Shown here piece after piece: positions 13,911-22,907 of a stretch of 32,629 bases of DNA. Source of the DNA: Planctomycetota bacterium (GTDB lineage: Bacteria > Planctomycetota > Phycisphaerae > Sedimentisphaerales > Anaerobacaceae). Positions within the stretch are counted from its first letter, which is position 1, and every line of letters begins with the position of its first letter. A program made the translations under genes and the position numbers. The stretch spans positions 1 to 32,629 of the forward strand of contig DUZJ01000039.1 of NCBI GenBank assembly GCA_013349615.1, given 5' to 3'. The notes beneath the pieces are model-generated. The model ran no database searches. It was not told where the DNA came from and was given only the letters and a program-made list of their open reading frames with translations.

Positions 13911-15368
13911 TTAAGCCTGGCTTGCCGGGCCTCCTTCTTCAACGATATTAAATCCCATCAGGACGCCAAGGTTCCTGATGTCCTGCATATAGTCGCCGTA
14001 GAAGACATCACGGTGCAGCAGTGCCATAGTGCCGCCCTTTAGTATTCCGGCACCCCAGTTATGGAACATCTTTTGTGCATTGGGGACCTCGGTCCAAAAC
14101 TGAGTGCGGCAGCCAAGCTCGTCGCGTGTAACCTTGAAGATTTTTCCGGTGGATATCAACATCGTATCGAGGTTGATGAACTTTGCGCAGGTAACAACCT
14201 GGCCGATGCGGTTGTCCACCTCCAGTGAAACTCCTCTCTCGCTGTCGCTCTGGGTGCGTATTGTAAATGGCAGACGCTTGCCGCCCGGCCCGTCCATTTT
14301 CGTTGCCGAAGTACAGTGGAAGTGAATCAACGCATTGCTGGATGTATCGATGACAGGGTCGCTGATAAAACCCGGTATCCCAAACGCATAGGCGAACATC
14401 AACATTGTCAAAGTCGAATCCATGTCACCTTCACAGGCACCTACTAATCCGAGGTCGTTGAGCTTGCTGTACGTCAGGCATCCTTTAGCCGGTCCGCCCA
14501 TACAATTCGAGCTCGTGGTGGCCTGTGCCCTTTCCTTTATCATGATGTTCTTCATCGCCAGGTACAGCCGAGCCGAGTTGATAATCTCCTTTCTCGAAGG
14601 CTCCACAATTTTTTTGGCCTTACTAATCCAGTACTGCTGTGCCTCAGCTTCAGCGTCCTTGATATCGACGGCCTGGTGGGCCTTGATGGTTTCCTCGACG
14701 GTGATTGGGACCATCTCAACGCCCAGCTTTTTCTTTACCTGTTCAGCCGAGCAGGCAGCCGCCGTACCCAGCGGCCCACGCACAACGATGATACGAGACT
14801 TCTTTAAATGCGGTCCGACCCGCATCAGCCTGACTATCTTCTCAAGCTCGCCCCAGTTACTTGTCGGCAGGACAACGACCTTCTTTCCCGCCTTGCGCCA
14901 TTGGGGGAAGTACATCCATCCGTGACCACTGAACGGCTGCGAGAACACCGCCGTCTGCAGCCCCACATTGATGATGCGGTCCATCGTCTGCTTCGGCGCC
15001 CCTCCACCATGGCCCGAAAGATGGAACAGTATTACACCATCTGCATTATTAAGTTTCTTTAGCACCTCATCCACTTTAACAGGCGGGACCACTTCACCGC
15101 CTACGAACTTGACGTCGCCGAGCTTGCGTTCCAGCTTTGCGAGGTATTCCTCGAACTTGCCGATTTCTTCCTTTGGCCTGGACAGGTAAATCCCGCCGGT
15201 CCTGCCGATGTAGACCTTGTGAATTTTCACAGGTGGCATTTTAGGCGGCCATTGGCCACCCTCGCCTGCCATTGCGGCCCGGCTGCCCAGATGCCCACTG
15301 AGAAACATCGCTCCTGCTCCGGCCGCACCTGCCCCCAGAAACTCTCTTCGATTTATAGAACCACCCAT
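13911..15368 (-). CDS. Tat-exported protein with L-fucose/L-arabinose isomerase-like fold
   Basis: From the ATG at 15368 the product is 485 aa; AGGAG lies 8 bases upstream, inside the first codons of a longer frame from 15383, so 15368 is preferred. The N-terminus has a twin-arginine signal (N-R-R-E-F-L-G-A-G-A-A-G-A-G-A-M) and a likely cut after A-M-A. The remainder resembles FucI/AraA-like proteins (COG2407 type): F-H-L-S-G-H-G-G-G, then G-A-C-E-G-D-M-D-S-T-L-T-M-L and P-G-F-I-S-D-P, with a late H-F-H-C-T. Known isomerases of this fold are cytosolic and use Mn2+, so export is notable and a non-isomerase role is possible. It is the last gene of the sulfatase operon. Confidence 0.75.
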   Translation of the reverse strand: MGGSINRREFLGAGAAGAGAMFLSGHLGSRAAMAGEGGQWPPKMPPVKIHKVYIGRTGGIYLSRPKEEIGKFEEYLAKLERKLGDVKFVGGEVVPPVKVDEVLKKLNNADGVILFHLSGHGGGAPKQTMDRIINVGLQTAVFSQPFSGHGWMYFPQWRKAGKKVVVLPTSNWGELEKIVRLMRVGPHLKKSRIIVVRGPLGTAAACSAEQVKKKLGVEMVPITVEETIKAHQAVDIKDAEAEAQQYWISKAKKIVEPSRKEIINSARLYLAMKNIMIKERAQATTSSNCMGGPAKGCLTYSKLNDLGLVGACEGDMDSTLTMLMFAYAFGIPGFISDPVIDTSSNALIHFHCTSATKMDGPGGKRLPFTIRTQSDSERGVSLEVDNRIGQVVTCAKFINLDTMLISTGKIFKVTRDELGCRTQFWTEVPNAQKMFHNWGAGILKGGTMALLHRDVFYGDYMQDIRNLGVLMGFNIVEEGGPASQA

Positions 15369-15526
15369 AATCTGACTCCTCATTAGCTAACGTTTTCATA
15401 ATGACCTTTGCTTAGCTACGCTGCTGAGCCGGTCTGTTATGTATTACTATTCAGGCCGCTATCAGCCCATATTACCTACTATCCCAAAGGTAGTACAGCA
15501 ATTTTCCAAACAGCTACCTTCCGGAA

Positions 15527-17053
15527 TCAATCTGAGTCTTTGTATTTTTTTCGCAGCCGTTCCAATTCGGCCTTTAGCTGCTTGACGGTGTCGGCGTATG
15601 CCGGGTCGTCATAGACGTTTTTCATTTCACGCGGGTCCTTCCGGAGGTCGTACAACTCCCACTCGTCGATGTCGTGGTAAAAGTGTATCAGTTTGTAGCG
15701 CTCTGTCCGTACGCCGTAGTGTCGTTTCACGCTGTGTACAGCCGGATACTGGTAGTAGCGGTAGTACATCGACTTGCGCCAGTTCCCCGGCGTCCTGCCC
15801 CGCAACAGCCGACGAATGGAGCTGCCCTGCATATCGGGCGGCTTCGAAACGCCGGCAAGGTCAAGGAACGTTGGTCCAAAATCCAGGTTCAGCACAATAT
15901 CATCATTGACCGAGCCGGCTTTAATCTTGCCGGGATAGCGTGCCAGCAGCGGCATCCGCAGCGATTCCTCGTACATAAAGCGCTTGTCGAACCAGCCGTG
16001 GTCGCCTAAATAGAAGCCCTGGTCTGAAGTGTAGAAGACGATGGTATTGTCAGTTAGGCCCGACTCATCAAGGAAATCGAGAAGCCTGCCGACATTATCA
16101 TCAACCGACGCAATGCACCGCAGGTAGTCCTTGATGTATCTTTGATACTTCCAGCGGACAAGGTCTCTGCCCTGTAGGTTTGCCTTCTCGAATGCCTCGT
16201 TCTTTGGATTGTATGCCGCGTCCCAGAGCTTTTTTTGCTCGGGATTCAGGTCGCCCGGCGGTATGAGTTTCAGGTCTCTTTTGTCCATCGTCTTTTCGAT
16301 GCTCATGTCCTGCTCCCTGGCGGCCCTTCCGCGGTTGGAGTAATCATCGAACAGGTTGTCCGGTTCGGGCATTGTGACATCATCATACATATTCAGGTAT
16401 TTTGGCCCCGGCTCCCATCTGCGGTGCGGCGCCTTGTGGTGATACATAAGGCAGAACGGCTTGCCGGCTTTACGCTCCTTGAGCCACTTGATGCAATGGT
16501 CGGTAATAATATCCGTGGTGTAGCCGGTGTATTTCTTTCGCTGGCCCATTTCCTTCATCGCCGGATTGTAGTACGTTCCCTGACCGGGCAGGACATTCCA
16601 GTAGTCAAAGCCTGTCGGGTCGCTCTTGAGGTGCCACTTACCTATCATAGCGGTTTCGTAACCGACCTTCTGCAGCAGTTTAGGAAACGTCTGCTGTGTG
16701 CCGTCAAACCTTTTCCGGTTGTCGATGACGCCATTGAGATGGCTGTATTTGCCGGTGAGAATCACGGCCCTGCAGGGTGCGCAAATGCTGTTTGTGCAGA
16801 AGCAGTTCTTGAAGAGCATCCCTTCTTTTGCGAGGCGGTCGAGGTTCGGGGTTTTGTTGATTTTGCTGCCGTAGCAGCTAAGGGCGTGCGAGGCGTGGTC
16901 GTCCGTCATAATAAAGATGATGTTCGGCTGTTTTCTTTCCCCCCACCCCGTCTGGCCGACACTGGTACAACTCGACAGCATTGACATCGCCATTCCCGAA
17001 GCCGCCGTGGAGCCGAGCGTTTTCAAAAATTCCCTTCTCGTTGTTTTTTTCAT
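15527..17053 (-). CDS. Tat-exported sulfatase, probable lipoprotein (type I, formylglycine-dependent)
   Basis: The 508-aa product begins with a twin-arginine signal ([10 protein letters not shown]) that ends in L-S-S-C (Cys29), a lipobox, so it is probably anchored to a membrane after Tat export. The mature part is a full alkaline-phosphatase-fold sulfatase: metal ligands Asp51/Asp52 (I-M-T-D-D-H), the formylglycine site Cys91 in C-A-P-C-R, G-K-W-H-L near 136-140, and [11 protein letters not shown] later. The usual C-x-P-S-R has Cys at the Ser position. Substrates of the family are sulfated sugars; the S1 subfamily is not assignable here. It follows another sulfatase gene by 75 bases on the same strand. 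A formylglycine-generating maturase, needed for activity, is not in the window. Confidence 0.92.
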   Translation of the reverse strand: MKKTTRREFLKTLGSTAASGMAMSMLSSCTSVGQTGWGERKQPNIIFIMTDDHASHALSCYGSKINKTPNLDRLAKEGMLFKNCFCTNSICAPCRAVILTGKYSHLNGVIDNRKRFDGTQQTFPKLLQKVGYETAMIGKWHLKSDPTGFDYWNVLPGQGTYYNPAMKEMGQRKKYTGYTTDIITDHCIKWLKERKAGKPFCLMYHHKAPHRRWEPGPKYLNMYDDVTMPEPDNLFDDYSNRGRAAREQDMSIEKTMDKRDLKLIPPGDLNPEQKKLWDAAYNPKNEAFEKANLQGRDLVRWKYQRYIKDYLRCIASVDDNVGRLLDFLDESGLTDNTIVFYTSDQGFYLGDHGWFDKRFMYEESLRMPLLARYPGKIKAGSVNDDIVLNLDFGPTFLDLAGVSKPPDMQGSSIRRLLRGRTPGNWRKSMYYRYYQYPAVHSVKRHYGVRTERYKLIHFYHDIDEWELYDLRKDPREMKNVYDDPAYADTVKQLKAELERLRKKYKDSD

Positions 17054-17128
17054 TGTTGCTCCCTTTCTATCTTTTAATCCTCTGCTTACAGAACAGAGTT
17101 CTTTCGACCTTTAGTTTCTTTCATTGAA

Positions 17129-18553
17129 TCACGCCTTGTACCACCATGCGTCTGTGTTTGGGACATTCGGCGCGAGTTCCAACTGAGTCTCCCACTTTCC
17201 GAGCAGCTTTTTGTGCTCCGCCAAAGTGGAAGCGTGCCGCGAGCTTGTGGCAAGATTTTTGGTTTCGCCGCTGTCTGTTTTCATATCAAAAAGCTGTTCT
17301 ATCGACTTGTCATTGTAAGTGGTATATTTATACTGTTTGGTCCGAACCATTCTTGCTTTATTTGCCCCGACTTCGGTAACGACAAAGTCCCTGCCGGTTA
17401 CCCTTTTACCTTCAAGAATTGGCCGAATGCTCCGGCCCCGCATCATCTTTGGCGTGTTGATACCCACATAATCACACAGAGTCGGCATTACGTCCAGACC
17501 ACACACCAAATGGCTCCTATCTGTTATGTCCTCTGGAATGTGTCCCGGCCAGGAGAATATCAACGACACTTTTGCGGATTCATCGTAGAGTGTATTTTTG
17601 CGTACCATCTGGTGGTGCGCGAGGCCCTCACCGTGGTCGGAAGTAAAAACAATCAGCGTATCCTTTGCCTGGCCGGAATTTTCGAGTGCCTGCAAGATGC
17701 GTCCGATTTCGGCGTCAACAAACTCAATGTGGCGATAGTAGCTCCACAGATAATAACGCCAATGCTGCTTACCCCAATAGCCATTAATAAATGGTTCTCG
17801 TGCTTGACGTGTGTTTTTAATTGCTTGCGGTTCATTCCTATCAAATTGGAAATTTTCCGGCAGTTCCGGAAGCTTATCGGCCAACTCCTCGTAACGTAGT
17901 TGACCCGGGTCATTCGTGTTTAGACGCAGCCACTCGCAGATATCGTGTGGCTGCAGGAAAGAAGCTACCATTAAAAATGACCTCGATTTTGAATGGTTTC
18001 GCAAAAAAGCCTCGCACGCACGTGAGGTTACCGTATCGCAAAGGTAGCCTAAACCACCAATGCCGGTATTTATAACCCTAAAGCCGGGAATATTTTTTGT
18101 AAAGCTTCGTGGAAGATGCCACTTCCCCGCATAGACCGTTTCGTAATCCGTTTCCTGGTACAACCACTGTCCGAGATTTGGGATGTCCCGACGGATAGGC
18201 CGACCATTCACGTGAACTCCGGCCTCACTGCTGGTTCGGCCTGTAAAAATTGAGCTTCGCGCAGGGCTGCATAACGGATTGCTGCTGTACGATTGAGTAA
18301 AACTAATGCCTCGCCTCTTGAGCCAATCCAGCGCCGGCGTTCTCACGTGCCGGCAGCCTCCTGCGGCAATGGTATCAATGTGCTGCTGGTCAGTAATAAT
18401 CAAGAGGATATTCTTCGGCTTTGGTTTACGCTTTTGCAAGAGACCAAAAGCATCCTTAGCTGAAATACCACCAGCCAACACAGCCACCGAACTGCCGCTT
18501 AGCTTTATAAACTCACGACGATTTATGCTTTTTGGTTTTGTTTGTTTATTCAT
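17129..18553 (-). CDS. Tat-exported sulfatase (type I)
   Basis: From the ATG at 18553 the product is 474 aa; a GGAAAT-rich site (AAGGA) lies 8 bases upstream, inside the end of the preceding gene, so this start is preferred over 18574. It carries a twin-arginine signal (N-R-R-E-F-I-K-L-S-G). The sulfatase core shows I-I-T-D-Q-Q-H, with Gln instead of the second Asp, the formylglycine site C-S-P-A-R, A-G-K-W-H-L and T-S-D-H-G-E-G-L. A D-Q variant at the metal site is common in some S1 subfamilies. It is four bases downstream of the unknown 18558-19397 gene and so coupled to it. The target is probably a sulfated carbohydrate; the exact linkage is unknown. Confidence 0.92.
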   Translation of the reverse strand: MNKQTKPKSINRREFIKLSGSSVAVLAGGISAKDAFGLLQKRKPKPKNILLIITDQQHIDTIAAGGCRHVRTPALDWLKRRGISFTQSYSSNPLCSPARSSIFTGRTSSEAGVHVNGRPIRRDIPNLGQWLYQETDYETVYAGKWHLPRSFTKNIPGFRVINTGIGGLGYLCDTVTSRACEAFLRNHSKSRSFLMVASFLQPHDICEWLRLNTNDPGQLRYEELADKLPELPENFQFDRNEPQAIKNTRQAREPFINGYWGKQHWRYYLWSYYRHIEFVDAEIGRILQALENSGQAKDTLIVFTSDHGEGLAHHQMVRKNTLYDESAKVSLIFSWPGHIPEDITDRSHLVCGLDVMPTLCDYVGINTPKMMRGRSIRPILEGKRVTGRDFVVTEVGANKARMVRTKQYKYTTYNDKSIEQLFDMKTDSGETKNLATSSRHASTLAEHKKLLGKWETQLELAPNVPNTDAWWYKA

Positions 18554-18557
18554 TGAT

Positions 18558-19397
18558 TTATTTCCTTCTTGCATCCTTCATTCTTTCGTATGATTTTCGC
18601 AGTTGTTCCGTTTTTTGTTTGATGGTTTGTCTTGCATAGACATCAGATATGTAGGCCTTGTTCATAGAGGTGACTACAAGGAGTCTATGTTTTGTGTCCA
18701 GCCAGTACTCATAAGGCAGAATCCCGCGCCCTAATTGGTCAAATTTACAAAGGTTTGCCGTTTTCGCCCCGACCTTCTGCGCATAAACGTCCCTGTAAGA
18801 CAGATGCTGGTCTTGCCTTAATAGACTTAGCCCTTCAAGCATATCAAAAGTCGGAAGATCTTTTTTATCAAACTCCAGACGCGGTACCGCTTCAAACAAG
18901 CACCAATCACAACTGAGATGCTCAGCAACTTTCCGCTTAACAATGCGTCCATCTCTTTCGACTCGCATGACATTTTCCTCAATGACGCCTTTTTCCCTGG
19001 TCAAAAGAGAAGCTGCTGTATTATTATTCGTGTTGATAAAACCACTCGTAAGCTCCCATTGAACAGGGGACGCTAATTGATTGTTCAAGCATTTAATGTG
19101 AGCTTCAACAATATTTAATATGCCGTCGGCTTCTACAACTTGCTGTTCGACGTCCAATGTAAACGTTTCATTTGAACTGTCAGAGGAACGCTCAATTCGC
19201 AGAAATCCGACATTCTGATTACCGGTTTCCCGATAGCCGTGACATGTCCAGATGCGATACGTGATTCCCCAGTTTCCCTGTGGGTCAAAATCGCTTTGTT
19301 TAAACCGCGGCAATTCATCAAACGCATGCAGTTTTTTGAGCAAGGCAGGTGTCAAGGGAGTCCCTATCACTGTTCTTGTATTTTTTTTCTTGGCCAT
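18558..19397 (-). CDS. Protein of unknown function inside the sulfatase operon
   Basis: The 279-aa product has no signal peptide or membrane segment; it starts MAKKKNTRTVIG, so it appears cytosolic unless the start is wrong. The text is beta-rich (T-Y-R-I-W-T-C-H-G-Y-R-E-T-G, L-R-I-E-R-S-S-D) in the middle and a charged helix at the C-terminus (Q-K-T-E-Q-L-R-K-S-Y-E-R-M-K-D-A-R-R-K). I recognise no family. It sits eleven bases downstream of one sulfatase and four bases upstream of another, so it is co-transcribed with them. A similar partner in other sulfatase operons would suggest a role in handling a sulfated substrate, but the sequence alone does not show a function. Confidence 0.72.
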   Translation of the reverse strand: MAKKKNTRTVIGTPLTPALLKKLHAFDELPRFKQSDFDPQGNWGITYRIWTCHGYRETGNQNVGFLRIERSSDSSNETFTLDVEQQVVEADGILNIVEAHIKCLNNQLASPVQWELTSGFINTNNNTAASLLTREKGVIEENVMRVERDGRIVKRKVAEHLSCDWCLFEAVPRLEFDKKDLPTFDMLEGLSLLRQDQHLSYRDVYAQKVGAKTANLCKFDQLGRGILPYEYWLDTKHRLLVVTSMNKAYISDVYARQTIKQKTEQLRKSYERMKDARRK

Positions 19398-19408
19398 AAT
19401 ACCCTCTT

Positions 19409-20818
19409 TTATATCTTATAATCTTTTCCTGCGATGCTGTCTTCGCAGGAGTTTCGCCAAATCTTGAGTGTTGTCTTCATCGACCGTAAAATCTCCGGCC
19501 TTTCCGCCGCCCTGTCCTTTGTCTCGCCGGGGTCCTCAATCAGGTCAAAGAGCATATACGTTTTGCCTTTGTTCTTACTGTAGAGCTTGTATCTGTTGTC
19601 CGTGAGCGAGATTTGGCTGCCGGATTCAAAGCCGATGGGGACGGGACGTTTCGTCATTTTGCCTTCAATCAACGGCAGCAGACTGACTCCGTCAATCGGT
19701 TTCGGCTGGGCCTTGAGCTTGACACCAAGCACGTCCAGAACGGTCGGGAAGTAATCCGACGTACAGCAGGGAATATCTGTCACCTGCCCGCCCTTTATCC
19801 GTTCAGGCCACTGCAATACAGCCGGCACTCGAACGCCGCCCTCGAACAGACTGCGTTTGCGCCCACGGAAGGGCCCAGCAGAGCCACGATAGCGTCCACG
19901 TTTGCCGTCTTTTCCCTCAGGGCCGTTGTCACTGCAAAACCACAGCATCGTGTTATCTGCAACGCCCAGCTCTCGTAACTGCTTACGGAGCCTGCCCATC
20001 TGCTCATCCAAAGCGGTAATGCATCCGTAGTAGTGCTGCTCGCCTTCGCTATACTGCGAATACTTCTGTCTGTATTCGGGACCGCCTACAACCGGCGCAT
20101 GCGGCGCGTGGAACCAGACGACAGCGAGAAATGGCTTTTTGTTTTTTGCGGCTTTATCGATAAATGGAGCAACGCGGTCCATAATGATTTGCGAATCATC
20201 TCCCTCGAGTTTTTCGGTTACATTCCTGCCGTTGTGCCAATAAAGCGCCCGCACGTCGAACTTTTTTCCGTGTACGTTGGCAGGGTCATAGGGGTCCCAC
20301 GTAGCTACCGCATACTCAGTGGAGAACCATTCATCAAATCCGCTCATAGCCGGCGTCATATAATTTTCCCCGGGTTTTCGCCCTGGGCCTTTCCCTGAAT
20401 AATCTGCAAGCAGTGTCCCCAGGTGCCATTTACCGAAATGACCGGTCGTGTACCCCTGTGTCTTGAGTGCCTCTGCCAGCGTAATTTCCTCCTTCGGCAG
20501 GTGTCCGACATTTGCAAATGTGATTCCATAGCGATATGGGTGCCGGCCCGTCAGGCAGCTTCCACGAGTAGGTGAGCACACCGGTGCAGCCGAATAGAAA
20601 CGCGTGAATCGCAAGCCGGCTTCGGCCATCGCATCCAGATTCGGTGTCTTAATGATTTTATTGCCGTTAAATCCCGTGTCCCCGAAGCCCAGGTCATCCG
20701 CCATACAGAGGACAATGTTCGGCTTGTCTTTCTTTTTTCCAAAGAAATCCCACGGCAAAGCCATTGCTGCGGCCCCGCCCACAACCGAACTGAGGAACCT
20801 TCTCCTGCTAATCATCAT
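19409..20818 (-). CDS. Tat-exported sulfatase (arylsulfatase A / GALNS-like)
   Basis: From the ATG at 20818 (or the adjacent ATG 20815) the product is ~469 aa. A frame from 20872 is longer, but the likely promoter -10 lies there, so the inner start is preferred. A twin-arginine signal (S-R-R-R-F-L-S-S-V-V-G-G-A-A-A-M-A) leads the protein. Core motifs are C-M-A-D-D-L-G-F-G-D, the formylglycine site C-S-P-T-R-G (a textbook C-x-P-x-R), F-G-K-W-H-L-G and S-D-N-G-P-E-G. The L-G-x-G-D-x-G and S-P-T-R-G-S-x-L-T-G pattern resembles arylsulfatase A and N-acetylgalactosamine-6-sulfatase groups. It is the first gene of the minus-strand sulfatase operon, divergent from the permease gene. Confidence 0.92.
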   Translation of the reverse strand: MMISRRRFLSSVVGGAAAMALPWDFFGKKKDKPNIVLCMADDLGFGDTGFNGNKIIKTPNLDAMAEAGLRFTRFYSAAPVCSPTRGSCLTGRHPYRYGITFANVGHLPKEEITLAEALKTQGYTTGHFGKWHLGTLLADYSGKGPGRKPGENYMTPAMSGFDEWFSTEYAVATWDPYDPANVHGKKFDVRALYWHNGRNVTEKLEGDDSQIIMDRVAPFIDKAAKNKKPFLAVVWFHAPHAPVVGGPEYRQKYSQYSEGEQHYYGCITALDEQMGRLRKQLRELGVADNTMLWFCSDNGPEGKDGKRGRYRGSAGPFRGRKRSLFEGGVRVPAVLQWPERIKGGQVTDIPCCTSDYFPTVLDVLGVKLKAQPKPIDGVSLLPLIEGKMTKRPVPIGFESGSQISLTDNRYKLYSKNKGKTYMLFDLIEDPGETKDRAAERPEILRSMKTTLKIWRNSCEDSIAGKDYKI

Positions 20819-20873
20819 ACCTATTTTTCCAGTGAAAACACGATTCAACTTTCGTAAGCCGAATCTGCACACT

Positions 20874-20903
20874 ATAATACACTACAAGACCGGCTTTGTC
20901 CAA
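20874..20903 (-). promoter_or_regulatory. Candidate promoter of the sulfatase operon
   Basis: On the minus strand TTGGAC (20903-20898) and TATTAT (20879-20874) are separated by 18 bases. The start of transcription would be near 20867, about 50 bases before the ATG at 20818. Confidence 0.5.
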
Positions 20904-20940
20904 CAAATTGGTATTGCTGTTGAAAACTACAGCTTCGTGC

Positions 20941-20946
20941 TATAAT
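20941..20946 (+). promoter_or_regulatory. Candidate -10 element of the permease gene
   Basis: A perfect TATAAT lies about 100 bases upstream of the permease ATG. The best upstream hexamer, TTGAAA, has a short 15-base spacer, so the promoter is only tentatively placed. It is divergent from the sulfatase promoter at 20874-20903. Confidence 0.45.
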
Positions 20947-21044
20947 GGCGAACAAGAGCAGAAGTAACTTAGCGTTTTATGGTTTGCACGCTATTTATTC
21001 GAGGCACGAGCAAGGGATTGTTTCAATAACAGGCAGGTTTTAAG

Positions 21045-22907
21045 ATGGCCCAGCTTAAGAAACAACTTGGTTCCCTCGATGTATTTTCCGTGGCGGCCGG
21101 TGCGATGATAAGCTCCGGTCTGTTTGTTTTGCCTGCTATCGCTTTCGCAAAAGCCGGCCCTGCGGTCATATTGTCATATATTTTTGCATCGCTTTTGATG
21201 ATTCCCAGTGTCCTCAGCAAGGCCGAATTAGCTACGGCAATGCCGCGAGCGGGCGGAACATATTTTTTTGTCGAGCGGAGCTTAGGCCCGATTTGGGGTC
21301 TTTTCGGGGGACTGGCCGGCTGGTTTTCATTAGCATTGAAGAGCGCTTTTGCCGTTGTCGGTATGGCGGTTCTCATCGAGCTAATAGTTGAAACGCAAAT
21401 GGTTGGGTGGCATCCAAAAATAATAGCCGCAATTTGCTGCCTTGCCTTTATGGCACTGAATATTGTAAGCGTCAAACACACAGGCAGATTTCAGGTCTTG
21501 CTGGTCGGGGTGCTGTTAGTGATACTTGCCTTCTTTGTAATCTTTGGTTCCCGAGCCGTCGAAGCTGCAAGGTATACGGGTTTTCTCGACAAAGGCTGGC
21601 CGGCAGTGCTTGCAACCGCGGGCCTGGTCTTCATAAGTTTCGGCGGACTGACTAAAGTTGCGAGCATTGCCGAAGAAGTCAAACAACCCGGCAAAAATCT
21701 GCCGCTTGGGATGATATTAGCCTGGTTTATTGTAACCCTGTTTTATATTGGCGTAATTGTAATTACAGTAGGAGTTGTTGATGGCAAGGAACTGATTGGC
21801 AACCTGATGCCGATATCATTGGCGGCCAGTAAATTTATGGGTCGGCCGGGTTTTGTACTGCTCAGTCTCGCCGCGATAGCCGCTTTTGTAACCACGGCAA
21901 ACGGCGGGATACTTGCTGCGTCACGCTCACCTCTTGCTATGAGCAGGGACCAGCTCCTGCCACCGCTTTTAGCCCGCGTTAGCAGCCGCTTCAAAACGCC
22001 TCACTTCAGCATACTGCTCACAGGCGGATTTATGATTGCGGCGATTGTTTTTCTCGATATCGAATCTCTGGTAAAAACGGCCTCGACCCTGATGATAATC
22101 CTTTTTATTCTTGTCAACGCCAGCGTGATTATCATGCGTGAGAGCAGGATACAAAGCTACCGCCCGAAATTCAAGTCGCCTTTATATCCGTATATCCACA
22201 TCTTTGCTATCATTGTTTATAGCGTTCTCATCATCGATATGGGAAAAGTACCACTACTTATTACTGCAGGCTTTGTTGTTTTGAGCACAGGCTGGTACTT
22301 TCTTTATGTTTCCAAACGTGTCAGCCGGGCCTCAGCAGTGATGCATATTGTAGAACGAGTTACCGCCAAGGAGCTCAAGACCGTCACCCTCGAAAATGAG
22401 CTTCGAGATGTTTTATTGCAGCGCGACGATATAATCGAGGACAGATTCGATAAGCTTATAAGAGAATGTGAAATCCTCGATGTACAGGGCAAAAAGAGCG
22501 CAGAAGATATTTTCCGGCAGGCTTCCGAAATCCTGGACAAAAGACTGGATATAAATGAATACGTCCTTTTCGAGAAATTTCTGCATCGCGAAGCGGAGGG
22601 CGGGACAGTAATTCAGCCGGGCTTTGCCATACCGCACATAGTAGTTGAGGGCGAAAACAAATTCGATATTTTACTTGTCCGAGCTGTTGACGGCATCGAC
22701 TTTCCACACGCCCCCGACCCGGTTAAGATAATGTTTGTTCTGGCCGGCAGCCAGGACCAGCGTAATTACCACCTGCGGGCGCTGATGGCCATAGCCCAGG
22801 TTGCCCAGGAGAAAGGCTTTGAGCAGCGATGGCTCGCGGCCAGAGACGCAGGCGGCATACGAAACCTAATCCTTCTATCGACAAGAAAAAGAGACACGAA
22901 TCTATAA
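21045..22907 (+). CDS. APC-family amino-acid permease fused to a C-terminal PTS EIIA (type 2) domain
   Basis: The 620-aa product has an N-terminal amino-acid/polyamine/organocation transporter domain (residues about 8-425, 12 hydrophobic segments; G-A-M-I-S-S-G-L-F-V-L-P at 19-30 matches the unwound first helix). After a charged linker (~430-480) comes a PTS EIIA-2 / nitrogen-type EIIA domain (~480-615). Its phosphorylatable histidine is His531 in G-F-A-I-P-H. The architecture suggests transport gated by phosphorylation through a PTS-like relay. The substrate is unknown. An AGGCAGG ribosome binding site precedes the ATG. Its last six bases overlap the 3' end of the convergent xylose isomerase gene. 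It diverges from the sulfatase operon across ~230 bases with candidate promoters on both sides. Confidence 0.88.
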   Translation: MAQLKKQLGSLDVFSVAAGAMISSGLFVLPAIAFAKAGPAVILSYIFASLLMIPSVLSKAELATAMPRAGGTYFFVERSLGPIWGLFGGLAGWFSLALKSAFAVVGMAVLIELIVETQMVGWHPKIIAAICCLAFMALNIVSVKHTGRFQVLLVGVLLVILAFFVIFGSRAVEAARYTGFLDKGWPAVLATAGLVFISFGGLTKVASIAEEVKQPGKNLPLGMILAWFIVTLFYIGVIVITVGVVDGKELIGNLMPISLAASKFMGRPGFVLLSLAAIAAFVTTANGGILAASRSPLAMSRDQLLPPLLARVSSRFKTPHFSILLTGGFMIAAIVFLDIESLVKTASTLMIILFILVNASVIIMRESRIQSYRPKFKSPLYPYIHIFAIIVYSVLIIDMGKVPLLITAGFVVLSTGWYFLYVSKRVSRASAVMHIVERVTAKELKTVTLENELRDVLLQRDDIIEDRFDKLIRECEILDVQGKKSAEDIFRQASEILDKRLDINEYVLFEKFLHREAEGGTVIQPGFAIPHIVVEGENKFDILLVRAVDGIDFPHAPDPVKIMFVLAGSQDQRNYHLRALMAIAQVAQEKGFEQRWLAARDAGGIRNLILLSTRKRDTNL

